Below are positions 33,577 through 46,161 of a DNA stretch of 64,000 bases, in pieces (position 1 is the stretch's first letter; every line of letters starts with the position of its first letter). Origin of the DNA: Rhytidiadelphus loreus. Its lineage: Eukaryota; Streptophyta; Bryopsida; Hypnales; Hylocomiaceae. A model generated the notes under the pieces. That model did not search any database. It was not told the DNA's origin and saw only the letters and a list, made by a program, of their open reading frames with translations. The DNA lies in contig OX344761.1 in assembly GCA_947034895.1 (NCBI GenBank), positions 89,541,447 through 89,605,446 on the forward strand, in the 5' to 3' direction. The position numbers and the translations under genes are program-made.

Positions 33577-36030
33577 GTACTAATCCTTTCAATTGTGGGT
33601 CAATTTTGTACTAAACCGCTTTGAAAGTTGCAAACATGCTTTCTATATTTTGCTTACTATGAGCTTCACACCAAGCTTCAGGTACCTTCTTTTGCAAAAT
33701 TCTGTATTTTTACATATATTTTCGCAATCCATATTTGTGGAGTTTAAAGAATCATGGTGCCGGATTTCTCCATTCCATGAGTTAGAACTGAATTTCTAGA
33801 AAATCAATCCACTACTTTTTGCTTCCTAGGGTTCACAATACTAATCAATTTTTTGAATATGCACTTTTCCATTTCTAAATTGTCCAAGTCTCTGTTTTGT
33901 AATGTGAGTAAATTCTTTTGGTTTTCATGTACTTACCCTAACCCTACTATAGTAAGCTTTTTGGGAAGTGACAATCTGGAAGGTTTGGAGATCTTCTAGG
34001 ATCATCTGTAGATTTGGAGGCTCTTGTTGAACTTCAGGATCCTCGCAGCCAGTCAATTCAAGTCTCACAATCCACTCCAAGGGGACCTTTTGACATTTTT
34101 TTCACCCTCTAAAATACTATGGGATGAATTATTCTCAGAATTACGAGCTTCAAAATTTGCATTTGGAGTAGGTGCTTTGGCATTTCCTGTGGCGTCGGAG
34201 TTGGTGAAATTCTCAACCGCCCTACTTACGTTGTGTCGAATTTGGATTCAAATTGTGAATAATTCTCGAATTGTTGTTGCGTGTCTCGTGGATGCGGTGT
34301 TCATTCTTGCAATTTCTCCGAAATGTATGTACTTGGAGTGTCGTGCCAATAATTCTAGTCAGATACATTCATCAATGTACACACTGGGGTTGGATTTTCT
34401 TTGGTTTGCTGTCCGATTCACTTCATGAATTTAGACCCTACAGAAGATGATGATCATTGCTAAATCTTTATATTGGTTGATTTGGCAGACACTCGCAGGC
34501 AATTCAAGCAACGCTGGAATCGCTTGTGTTAAGATAAAACTATTGGTCTCCCATCGTAGTGTCATGTTTTGTTTGAACTTTGATTTGCCTTTTTGTTCAC
34601 AATTCATTGTTCTCTTCCTACTGGCTGAATGCTTGATTTCTTTCTAATGTAGCTTTTGTGGATTGTGTTCGCTTGCTTTGTGTATGTGATTCCAGTGAAT
34701 CAGTTCTTTTTTATATTACATTTTTTTTCAAGTGTTACTGTGCCATGGATTGCATGGGATCAGATGGAGAGGTGGTTCTTAATCACGCACTCATTCAATT
34801 TGTCTTGGACTTTGCTTGTGAGTCCCAATAATGTGGTTGGATGCGTTTTGAGCGCCGTCATGTGAATCAGAGCAAACTTTTGCACTTGCTGCTTGCTTTG
34901 GCAAGAGTTTCACAAGTGACTTGGATGGTTGTAGGTACCACAATGCAATACGTTGCGTTGCGACTCGTTGCATATGACTTAGAGGTTGGAGTTGTGGAGT
35001 TATACGTGTCCAAGAAGGCAAACTTTCTTTTGCAGGCATTTGCTAGGAATATGGAACTCTTTTCAAAATCGTGGAGAGTCGATAGTGGAATCCAAGAGAA
35101 ACTTCGGATGATAGGCATTGGCGACATAGGGGTTCAAGAGCTGCATCAACTATGCAGTATTTTTCTTAGTAGATGGCAAATTTAGATGTAGGTCCAAACA
35201 AGAGATAAGCAAGCCAAATCTCCGCATGTTTGGATCCCGCCAACAATGCGATGAGGTGAGTTTGGCATTTGTTATCACAAATTTCTAAGATCTTTGTTTT
35301 CACATTTGAGTTTTATGTCCTTTGTCTTTTTCCATTTGAGTTTTATGTCCTTTGTCTTGTTCCATTTGAGTTTTATGTCCCTTGCATAAGCTATAGAAAT
35401 TTAGGAGTTCTGTCATTTTCTACTTCATGTATCAATTGCCTAAGTCTCATTTTCATTGTGGTTTTTGTTTTGGAAATGTACAGGTAGTTTGCAATCCTTC
35501 TACAAAATTAGTGTGAATCAGTGCATAGGCTACCAATTTTTTTTGGGGGGGGAGGACATTTTCAGGATCCCCGGATTATTTTAGATTCTTGTTTCTCTAC
35601 TACATTTTCCAAGAATAACCTTGGACCATTCAGAGGGGGTAGCCTTCAGTTTTTGAGATACATTTTGGAACTATGTGTTGTGTTTGTTAACACACCATTT
35701 GCATTTGTGCACATTCCATTCCCACACTTTATTCAGTTTAGTGTTACTTTGTGCTTGGGTTTTTGTATGGCTTGTGTATTCATTTGTTATTAGTTTCTAG
35801 TTTGTGTATTACTTTGTCTATGGTTTAGGGTGTAGTTATAATTTCAATGAAGTTGTTTTGTAAAAGTGGTGTTTTAATGGGTTCCATGTTTAAAAGTTTT
35901 GCAATTTCACCACATAAATGCACATTTTCATGGTAAATTCCCTTTTGATCCTATAAGTATTGGTAAGTTCTACTGCATTTTTTTCTTAGTTATAATAAAT
36001 ATAGGGTACCCAAAATGAAGACAAAAAAAA
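33577..36030. other. Unassigned spacer with intron-like and exon-like stretches
   Basis: A plus-strand frame at 34841-35185 (about 114 codons, MRFERRHVNQSKLLHLLLAL..) precedes a GAG|GTGAGT donor-like site near 35256. TTTGGCAG acceptor-like sites lie upstream near 34486. I recognise no domain and the putative exons do not join convincingly. TTTTATGTCC repeats three times near 35310-35380. Possibly a decayed element or gene fragment. Confidence 0.3.
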
Positions 36031-36039
36031 GTTTTAAAT

Positions 36040-36950
36040 GAAAGCTAGGGTATATATAATAGGAAAAATTTAGAAATTTAGGTAAAGATAGCACTACATA
36101 AATTCACTAAATTTACCTACATAGCCCCCATAGAATAGGGGCTTGAACGCACGTGATGTCTAAACACAATGTATAGTATCCCCCTAAGTAATTCTCCAAA
36201 CCTCTTTATCATGTATTATTTTTCACTTTGATTTTAAAAATAAAAAATAAAAATTGAAGATTAAGTATGATCTTTCTCTATTTATTTATTTTTTCAAAGA
36301 GTCCTCCTAGTTTTGAATTATTTGACATATTAATCAATTGATATAAAAACAAAATATAAAGGATGAATATTTAAGTAAAAATATACCCATTTAGTATTTT
36401 CAAATCTCAAATAACCATCCTATTCATGTGTTATTTTTTTCTTTGATCTAAAATTAAAAAAATAAAGGGTAGAATTTAACTATAAACTATATTTATTTAT
36501 TTTTATTCAAGATTCTAAATTCTTTCTAAATAAGAATTATTTGTCACTTTGATTTTGTAAGTAAAAAATAAAGGATGAAGATTTAAGTATGAGCTTTACC
36601 ATATTCTTTTTCTCAATTGTTTAAAAACTCATCCTATTCAATATTATTTGTCACACTCATTTAAATTAAAAATATTGGATGGAAGTTTAAATAAGAACTT
36701 CCCTATTTATGTTTGCAATTCTCAAAGAATATTCCTAATAATGAATTATTTGTTATGTTGATATTAAAATAAAAAAATAAAGGATAGAGATCTAAATAAG
36801 TACTTTCCCTTTTATTATTTGCGATTTTTAATTTGCAAATATTCATTATAATTATGTAGTGCTTAATACATTGATTTTAAGATTAAAATGAAGGGTAGAG
36901 ATTCATGTAAAAACCTCTCCTTTCATTTTTGCAATCCTTTTTTTGAAGGA
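36040..36950. repeat. Degenerate ~120-bp AT-rich repeat array
   Basis: Units of the form AAAGGAT(A/G)GA.ATTTAA.TA..AACTT.CC, then TATTTATTTTT, then TTC.AA..A..CCTA...AATTATTTGTCA(C/T).TTGATTTTAA recur six or seven times. The same unit is found at 18270-18450. Confidence 0.6.
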
Positions 36951-36959
36951 GATTGGGCT

Positions 36960-38135
36960 TTTTTCTCCTACCCGTAATTCCTTAGCAAGCTCCCCTATAA
37001 GCATACACTTTATCTGCATGCACCCCTTTGCCCACCTACACTTGCCCTTTGCCCACTTAAAGACTGAAGTTGCCCTTTGTCCAACACATTAGAGAAATTT
37101 TGAGCCCTCAAAGAGGCCCTCAAGAATTGACATGCAAAGCTATTTATTGAAGGCTAAAGATGGTAGCCTAAGTACAAAAATAGGTACATAAATGTGTCGC
37201 TACCTTGCATGAATTTCATCAAGTACCTATGAACTTGTCAAAATAAGGAATTCACTTATAGTACCAAGGACTTGAATGACAAAAAGTACCTAATGGCTTA
37301 TTGTCCAATAAGAGACATTTCATGGTGCAAACATTATGAACATTAAGTACCCATGATCTTTTTAAATTAAAAAATTCATTCATAGTACTATGACAAGAAG
37401 TACCTAATGTCTCATTGTCCGATAAGAAGCAATCCATTATGAACACATCATAAGCTATTAGTAATTAGCTGCACCAAATTTGTCATTCACCATATAAAGT
37501 ATTCCCTCCATGTACTTAATGTCCCATTGTCCAATAAACGGCATGCAATTTTGTAAGCATCATGTTGTCAAAATAGGTGGAAATAGGGGGAAAATATCAT
37601 TCCTTCCTTGACAAGTACACAATTAAATGTAATTAAGGTCCCCACTCAAGGCCATTGTAGAGGACTCTTTGAGGGTCCAAATTTCTTCTAATGCTTACTT
37701 AGTGCCCATTGCCAATCCAAAGTTTCCTTTTGTTCACCAATTGTTAGCCCTTGGTCCACCCAAAGTAGCCCTTTGGCCCACCCAAAATTGCCATTGGTCC
37801 ACCTGCATATGGCCCTTGGCCCAATCTTAATCACCTTATAAGAAGTTGCCCTACCTAAAGTTGCCTACTAGAGGTCATCCCACCAACAATCATTCTATAA
37901 GATGTTGCAATATTTGTAGTCACCCTACTTGTAGTCAACCTTCCACGTTATTCACAAATGAAATTTGAAATGCCACATGGATACCACATGGCACCCACAT
38001 GGATTTAGGTAAATGGGGGTAATTCTTTTAAAAATAAACCATAAAATTGACTCTACTAACCAGGTGTGGGGTCTACTAGATGTCTTGAAAGTTCTACTAG
38101 ATGATGTATTGTGGTGTTTGACTAGACAACCTTGA
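36960..38135. repeat. Cys/Pro-codon-rich repeat remnant related to 4640-5000
   Basis: TTGCCC, CTTTGCCCAC and TTGGCCCACC motifs recur at 37020-37080 and 37740-37870. The end (CCACATGG.. to GACAACCTTGATT) resembles 4810-4990. It is non-coding, likely an old dispersed repeat copy. Confidence 0.45.
37250..37560. repeat. ~115-bp tandem repeat, about 2.5 copies
   Basis: ATTGTCC(A/G)ATAA(G/A) recurs near 37300, 37419 and 37531, each preceded by AGTACCTAATG or an equivalent. Confidence 0.6.
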
Positions 38136-41100
38136 TTTTGACCCTTAAAATGATTTTTCTTACTTTTAGAAAATAAAAGAAGATGAAGTATCCCAAGTCA
38201 AGTCTCTATTCTACATAAACAAATCCTTGAAGTTAGTATGTGTTAGTAGATTCAAATTGAAAGTCAATAATCATATTTTGGAAAATGAAATGATACAAAA
38301 ATTTAAACAACGATGTTATATACTATAACATTCATCTATTGTAATTTTCAAATCATGTCATGTGTATTTTGTAAATGGAATGAACTTTCTTCTTTTGTTT
38401 TATAGATATAAAGACAAATTCATTCTATTGAAAACATTTGTAAGTTTCTCACTCATAGAAGACATGTGATTTCATCTTTGAAATTTATTCATATAATCAT
38501 ATGGGTGTTTCATGCTAGAATACAAAAGGGTTTTTTGTCACAATCACCAAAAGAGAAAGGGTGGTATTTAAAATGATAAATTAGTAAAGAATTACTAAAA
38601 TATTATTTCTAGTGCTACAAGGTCAAGTTGGTTTGTTTGTATGTAATTAAGTACATGTCAAGTTCACAATACTAATCAGTAATTACATTACTAAAATTGG
38701 TCTTTTTTATTCAGTAAATACACACCTCATGTCATATAAATTTCAAAAAGATCTTTGGTTTCACATATGAAGTGTAGTCTAGTACTTTAGACTTTTGTAG
38801 TTTCCTTTTTATTTTTAAAGACTTTATATACATTATTTTATTCTATATCTAATATTTAGTATAAAAGTATTCTATTTTTATTAAAATTAGGAAAAGTTTA
38901 AAGATACTTTAGTTTGTAGTTAGTATAATAGTAAAAGGGAAGAAAAGTAAAGATTAAAGAGAAAGAAAAAGAAAGAAAAAGAAAAAGAGAGAAAAGGAAA
39001 AGAGAAAGGGAGAAAGTTAGGGTTGCAGGAGCGATTGGAAGCGGTGCCTGTGTAACTCTTCCCGCTTCCGATCACCCTCGTCTCTCGACTTAAATCCTTC
39101 TCCCTCCTCTCATTTCCCCTTCCTTGAAGTGCAAACAATGCAAATTGTAGAGCTTCCCCGTGCTGTAAATTCTTGCGCATGTAAACTTTGTAATTGAAAT
39201 ACATTTGTGTGTGTATTAGTGTATATTATGAGTTGTACTGTGCAATTGTATTAGTTTTGGTCTAGTGTTTGAATCAATCTTGTGAGCGCTGTGAAATTGT
39301 TTGGATATTGGAGTGAATGATTGTGAATCTTGGAGTGGAAAATTGGTCGTGGGAATCGTGGATTCAGGAAGATTGAGTGTCGACAAGGCGAGGTAGGTTG
39401 CTGAGTGCAGTGCGGTGAATTTCGGAGGTGAATTTGGTGACATTTTGGTGAGTCAGATTGATTCTGAGGCAACTGGAGGAGCGACGAGCTCCAGTGCAGG
39501 GCTAATTAGGAGCGACAGTAGGCATGCAAGGAATCTGCGAGAGTGAACAGGAGGAAGAGAGATTTCAAGGCACCGGGTGATCAGTGTGGTGGTCGCGGCT
39601 GGAAACCGACAGCGGGAGAGCGACACGGCTTCATCGGAGTGAAATTGATCTCCCAAACGGAGATTTTAGAGTGAATCAATGTGCGTTGAATTTTTGTGAA
39701 TCTCATTGGTCAAGATTAGGGGAGTGATCAGGGTGAGTCGATGAGTTGTGGGTGAGAGTCGCCCTCGCCTTCGCCATCCCGCTACTAGAGGTTGCAGTGC
39801 CAAATCAGGCTCAGAACAAAAATTCAAATTCAATTTTATGAATCTTTACGTGGATCCTTGTGCGCGTTGGCTCAAGAGCATTGAGTAGTCGTATAGTTTG
39901 GTGAAATTGGTCTAATCTTGGAACACCGGATTGCAAATTCGATGGTCCGAGGGTTGTAAGCTAAATTAGGGATTTGGGAGTGTCAATGGAAGAAAATTGA
40001 ACCCAAAATTGGAAAAATTGTGTACTCGTGTGATCGCCAAGTGCGGGGGAGAGGCAATTGAGTGAGAACTTGAGCGAATCGATCAAGGAACTTGATCGCT
40101 GAAGCGGATCAGTCATCGGAGGAGCCGTGGTGACGAGCGCAGAGGAGCTCCGACATCGGAGCAGTCGAAGACGGGACTCGGGTCGGAGCAGGGTATCAGG
40201 TGCGGGTATAAACCAGGTATTCCACAGTTTTTGGTAGCTCGGGATACAGGTATTGGGACAATCCGAGTATCTACCAGGGTATTGACCGGGTATCGCATGG
40301 CCATAGGGTAGTAACGGATAAAACAAACTAAAATAAAGGGTCAAATTTTTTGAATGGCCCTTTGGGCTGTACCCCTGGTTTGGAATTAATCCATTTGGGA
40401 GTTAGAATTAGGGTTAGGGATTTATTATTTGTTTTACATCAATGTTATTAGAGTGTCATATTGAAAATTGCATATACATGTTGTAAGTGGAAGTTTTGTA
40501 TGGAATGTAGGTAGAATATACTCATTTGTACGTGTTTGGCCATATTGTCCTTGGTTGTGTGTGTGCGGACTTATTGTGAGTTATTCTAAAACATTAACTC
40601 TTATTCTTTTGTTGAATACTAAGAATATTAATACTATTACTTATAAAGTTGATAAGTCCTGCATTGCACATGCATTCATTACAAGTCAGACCACATTGAA
40701 CTATTGTCCTAGAACTATTGTCACGAGCCAGTAGCACACTAGACAGGACTGTAACTACATACATCAGTCAATAGCATCTACTAATGGACAGCTTGAGTGA
40801 TACCTTGGGTTCTAGTGGGATTAAGAGTGAATAAGTCTCTGAATTTTGCACGTTTATACATTGTGACCTTTGAATACATTACGCTAACCTTACATAGTTC
40901 ATTCCCTAGTGTTCAAACTTGGATTTAGTTGAATAAAGATTAGATTCCGGAAAATATACTACATGAAGCTAAGGTTTCCCACCACTAACCATTAGGTGAA
41001 GAGTTCAAATCCCATAGCTTGGTATTTTCAGTCAATTTTCTTTAAAAATTCCGACCTTTGATTATGCAATTTCTAATTCAATATTGCACTTAAAACCACC

Positions 41101-41999
41101 CATTCTCTTATACTACATGCACAAAAATGTGCTATTTTGAGAATCTTGAAAATGCCCACAACAAATACACATCAAACTTGAGGTAGAAGACAATTTTGGG
41201 AATAGAAAGTTGACCTAGGCAACTTGACCATCCAAAAATGAAATTTAAATAAATCTTCAAGTACTCAAAATAGAAAAATTTAAACTAAAAGAGTTCATTA
41301 TCATGATGCATCATGCATACTAAATTTAGACTTTTCAATGAAAACTATTGTGATAATTTTTATCATATTTCTACATATGAAATAATTTTGTTTTTCAAAT
41401 TCCTAATAATTGTAGATTTCTTTGAAAACTTTTATTCAACTTTGAAAGTCAAAATCTTAGATTGAACTTTAAAGACTTAAAACAATATATATTTTTTTAC
41501 TTTTTTTCTCTTGTCAATGTATATTTTACACAAATTGTGAAGTCAAACTTCTCTTCAATTTTTTAAGGTCCTAAATCATTTGTAGAAAAAAGGGGTAATT
41601 ATGCTAGGACAAATTTTAGTGCAAATAGTACAATTTCAATGCAAAACTAGTGCATATTGAGCATGCTAAGTACCCCAAGGGCATGATGGGACTCTTTGTA
41701 CCGTAGTATGCATTTATCCAAATGCGCATGCAAAATGGTACAAATAGAAATGTAAAAGACTTTGCAGTTTAATAGTAAAAAATTATTTTGAAGTCTCAAT
41801 ACCATACGTTTAAAAAAGAAAAATCATACAAATGAAGAGTCACATTGAATTGCATATTGGACCAACACAAGATCAACCTATGATGAAATTGGATGAAATA
41901 TAGTTAAATTATGCACTTGCAGAAAAAAAAATTGGTTGATGCCAAATTGCCAATTATCGTCACTATGGCCTTTATAAAATAGATTCATTGATAGGAAAC
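38136..41999. other. Spacer with purine microsatellite and a GC-richer block
   Basis: 38940-39010 is an AAAGAAAGA/GAGAAAAGG purine run. 39040-40330 is GC-richer, with dispersed TCGGAG, GGTATC and CGGGTA motifs. Several minus-strand frames there lack support and repeat local words (GGTATTCC/GGTATTGG). It could be a decayed gene 5' region or element. No rRNA, tRNA or protein family was recognised. Confidence 0.4.
40966..41026 (+). repeat. tRNA-like fragment
   Basis: CTAACCATTAGGTG followed by GAGTTCAAATCCC resembles an anticodon arm and a T-arm/B-box. No A-box or acceptor stem is evident, so a SINE relic or chance. Confidence 0.25.
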
Positions 42000-44900
42000 C
42001 TAGACCAATGAAGTAGGAGAAGCTGCAATGGAAGTGCTTAAGATAGAACTACTAGATGAGAATTGTAATGAATCATAATGACCAAGTGGCTTAGTGGATG
42101 GCAATGATGGCATTAGTATCGTTGTGATGGAAGACTCAACTTCTATGTCTCGAATTTGGTGCAATAGTCTATTCACTTCTCCCATAGAAGGTCGAGCCTT
42201 GGGATTGGGAAGGCAACAAAAGAGTCCCAATTGAAGCAAACTAACAACCATTGCCCTCTTGATTTCTAGGTCTACATTTGCAACTATGGACTCTGAAGCG
42301 GTGCTACCATCCAAATTGGAAGAATGTGATGGCAAGACAGGAACTTGTAATCTTTCATCAGAAACATGTACAAACCCGCTTGATGGTTCAAAAATCCCAA
42401 GCATTCTTGGATCCGCCATATCAAAAAGTGACCCACCTTCATGAGCTCGCCAAACCATGGACAACAATAGAAGATCCTCGGGTTCTATTGTTTGTAAATC
42501 CAAAGGATGCCTTCCGCACACCACTTCCAATACCAAGATGCCAAAACTATAGACATCCGATTCTTTTGTCGCTTTACATGTGTATAGCAACTCAGGAGCC
42601 ATGTAGCCAAATGTGCCTGCTGCCAAAGTGGTCTTGCCTAACTTGTGATGATCTATCAAACGAGCAAGTCCAAAGTCTCCAATGTAGGCTTTGAAATTCG
42701 CATCCAACAATACATTACCAGATTTGATATCTCGGTGCAAAACACAATTTGTGCAATCCTCATGCAAGTATTCTAGGGCTGCAGACACCTCTTCAAGAAT
42801 GGAATGCCGCATTTTCAAAGATAAGACTTTTTGGCTCCCATTTTTGTGAAGCCAATCATTGAGAGTTCCATTGGGCAAGTATTCGTACACCAATAACAAT
42901 TTGCCTTTTTCTTGACACCATCCATACAAGCTCACCACATTTCGATGTCGAATTTGGCCCAGACTTACCACTTCGGCATGGAAGAGGACTTGAGCTTGCT
43001 TATCTTCCAACATATTGATTTGTTTCACAGCAACCAAAACACCACCACCTGGGCCAAACATGGATTCAATAGATTGAACCTCCTATACAAAGAGTTGAAT
43101 CGTATGCATATTAGGAATATTGCATGTAAAACTTAGAGGTAAGGTAACCATGGGGTGTTTTCAAGCTATGGGAACTCTAAAAATGAAATCACAAATTGAC
43201 CTTCTTGCAAAATTTTGAACTTTGGGATTTTCCTCCATTTTTGGATTTCCTTTTTTGTCAAGTCTTCTTCAAAAAGGACATGTCTATAGTAGTATTTTAG
43301 TCCCCCAAAATTATGGACATCCTATTTTTGGATCGAGTTCCATATCTAAACTAGTACATTTGTAACATGTCACAACATACTAGAGACAAATATGTACAAA
43401 ATAGACAATGCTATATTAGAATTTAGGAGTAGTCAATTTTATAGTACATGCTCTAGACATAGAACTACCTTATTCCAAAATGGGCACTCTACAATTAGTT
43501 GAAGCTTTTCTCTAAACAATTAATAGAGTGGAAACATTTCAAACAACAATTGCATTCAATGGGTAGGGTTTTGGAAGCAAGAGGAACATACTCTTCATAG
43601 TGAGGATACTCTTGTGGGCTCTAGGTTGTTTCTTCTCTAAAAGAATTTAACTTTAACTAATTCCAAAGTACTTCAGAGTTTGAGAATGGGAAATGTGTAC
43701 ATCTTTAGGATTATTGTGAACACACTTCTAGGAGTACATGTAGCATGAACACACACCATACCAAATTGCAATTTACATAGAGACCACTTTAACCTTTATA
43801 GACGGAGCTTAAATCTATATATGATTGATTGCTTAACCCTTAAAGGACAGACCTATGACCATTGATTTCAAGCCTCAATGCTCATCACACAGTTTGTTTC
43901 CATTTTGCAACTAGATATGAATGAAAAATTTTACATTTATTTTTCAGTCAAGAAAATACATCTTTTCTTTACTTCTCTAATTAAAAAAAAAAATTAATAG
44001 AAAATTGTTTTTTCTGAGAATTTTTGAAGATTAAGTGAAGAGAAAACATATCAAATAGAAAATTATTTCAAAAAAAGGAGATTTTAACCCTGTGTGTACA
44101 TTATAGTGATGAACATCAAGGTGTAAATCGAATTTCCGTATCATTCTGTTATTAAAATTTAACAAACATTGAAAATACCTCCAAAGTTCAAATTGCAATA
44201 AAATATTCATTATTAGGAATTTTTTCAAAACTAAAATTGGAGTTGAAACTGAAGTAAGTGACCTTTATTTTGCCATTGGGCTCAAACTCAAAAAATATCA
44301 TTTTTGTGAAGAAAATTTAGATTTAGAGCAAAGAGACACAACTTTCCAATATACACTAAAAATAGCATATTTTATGAACCGGTTTTTTTACTTACTTCCC
44401 GTTTATGTGAAGAAAAACATCAGCAAGTGTACAATCTCAATTGGATATTCTTCATAACCCAAAATGAAAGGTCAACAAGGAAAATGGGGATGAAAAAACA
44501 CTTGCAATACATTGTAATTTCTACAAACTGCAAACAAGGCGCCACAGATTGGCGCTAGCTGCGTTTCTGGGTTAATCTTCAAAGGACATGCCTTTGACCA
44601 CTATATCCAACCTTGAAGTTCTTTTCTCTATGTATTCCTATTTTGCAAGTTGCAATTATATGCGAGTGAAATTTTTTGTATTTATTTTCTAGAGATATAA
44701 TTACATGTTCCTAGCAATCATAAGAATTTAAAATTTAAACATTAACGGAAAAATTTTAAATTACTTGAAATTTTTTTAATGTAAAGTGAAAGAAATATAA
44801 ACCTCTAAAAGTATCTACCCTCTAATTTATTCACTAAAAAAGGAATATGAACCTCTACTTTAGCAAATGCTTTTAAAACTTAAATTGTTTTAAAACCTCT

Positions 44901-46161
44901 TACTTTAGTTGCAGAATTAGAGCACACAAAGGTGGAACTTTGGAGTGTGGATAAGTGATCACTAGTTTGTCCTCCTAGGGTTAATGACATCTTCTTAAGA
45001 TGAATGTTGAAAAAATGAAAAGTCTAATTCTACATAAACTTCGAAAGAGTTCTCACCTTCGAAAGAGCCTTTGTAAACAACTCCTGATCCGCCACGTCCA
45101 AGTACATTTCTTTCATCAAAATTATTGGTTGCCTTGCGCAGCTCATTATAAGAAAAGACACGAGGTCCTGTGGAATACCCAAAAGCAGTGTAATTGGTGG
45201 ATGGCGTAAGGATGCGCCAGAGAATCACCGAAGCAGCAAGCGTTCCGAACAGAATTCCTCCCGTGGTTATGCTAACCCATGCTCTTGACCTCAAATAGTG
45301 AAGCATCACTTGGAGCTTCGACTCTGATATTTCGGTGCTGAAGAAGCTCCAGGACAAGAGCTCATGCTCTTCCAAACGGTGGACGTCGGAGTTTCCCCAG
45401 AACGAGAGGTACACTTCATCTCCGACGGACTTCGGAAATTGGAAATTGGAAATGAGCAACAGAGGTTGCGAAGGTTTGGGATCTGACCGGTCTGCCATCC
45501 TGATTTCTAGTGTCTGAGATGAGCTATCGAAATCAATCCAAGCCGTCAATATTCTCCCATTGGAGAAATACGAGCACTGCGTGTCATTGCCACAAAGGTT
45601 GTGGGTGTACGCTTCCAGATCGTATTCGTATTCCAGATTTTTCCCAACCCGGATGAAGTTGTTGCTGAGCCTCCGCTTGAGATCCGGAATATAATCTGTC
45701 TCGAAATTCACTTGAAAGCCTGGAGGAGTGAATGCATCGGATTGGGTTTGTACCGGTATCCACTTGCGTCCACCAACCTCTAAGGTAGTGGTCATGGCAA
45801 AGCTGAATCTGAACCATTGCAAGGCTTCTTTACTGTAGTCCCAAGGCAAGCCGTGCTTGGTGAACGTGAAGGAGAAAGAGGTGCTGAAGGAAGCCACTCT
45901 CCCGGTTGCTATATTCTGAATGTGGACCGCTTTCCCATAAAACAGAGCTCCAGAGGAGCCTCTGGAAGCAAGCGTCCTGGCATCTGCGTTGATGATGTAG
46001 GAACGATTGGCGACATCGTATGCAGCATCTCTAAATGTCAAGAAATCGTCCTGAGATTCAGGCGAGAATGAAGGGAAAGAGAATTGCGTGTCTGCAGTTG
46101 CAGTGGAGAGAAGGAACGCAAACGCGAAGGTGAGATGTAACTTTGTCTTTGCCCATAACAT
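42000..46161 (-). CDS. L-type lectin-domain receptor-like kinase, two exons
   Basis: The minus-strand start is ATG 46161: the hydrophobic leader LHLTFAFAFLLSTATA follows directly, while an earlier in-frame ATG (46251) would bury it. Exon 1 (46161 to about 45040) encodes a signal peptide, a legume-lectin-like domain (FSFPSF.., VASFSTSFSFTFT, GFQVNFET, LTAWIDFDSSSQTLEI, YLSFWGNS), a membrane helix (TGGILFGTLAASVILW) and FSYNELRKATNNF with the Gly loop GRGGSGVVYKG. Exon 2 (43082-42000) holds the rest of the kinase: VAVKQ, HRDIKSGNVLLD, DFGLAR, GYMAPE and DVYSFGILVLEVVCGRHPLD. All catalytic motifs are present, so an active RD kinase at the plasma membrane is expected. The canonical metal-site string VEFDT is VNFET, so sugar binding may be altered. 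Total is about 730 residues, normal for the family. Intron phase is discussed in a finding. Confidence 0.85.
43083..45039 (-). other. Intron of the receptor kinase gene (about 1.96 kb)
   Basis: The acceptor is TTTGTATAG|GAGG at 43083/43082. The donor is either AAG|GTGAGA (45057/45056), which breaks the frame, or GAA|GTTTAT (45040/45039), which keeps it. The intron contains an AT-rich dispersed repeat (44030-44500). Confidence 0.6.
44030..44500 (-). repeat. Dispersed repeat copy in the kinase intron
   Basis: Its reverse complement resembles 51915-52390: shared words include GACCTTTCAT, TATCCAATTGAG, GAGTTTGAGCCCAA/GAGTGTGAGCCCAA, GTTTC(A/T)ACTCCAATTT and AATAATTTTCTATTTGA. No coding content. 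Confidence 0.65.

Noticed and set aside
42278..42694. 138-codon plus-strand frame
   Set aside because: Antisense shadow of the kinase exon.
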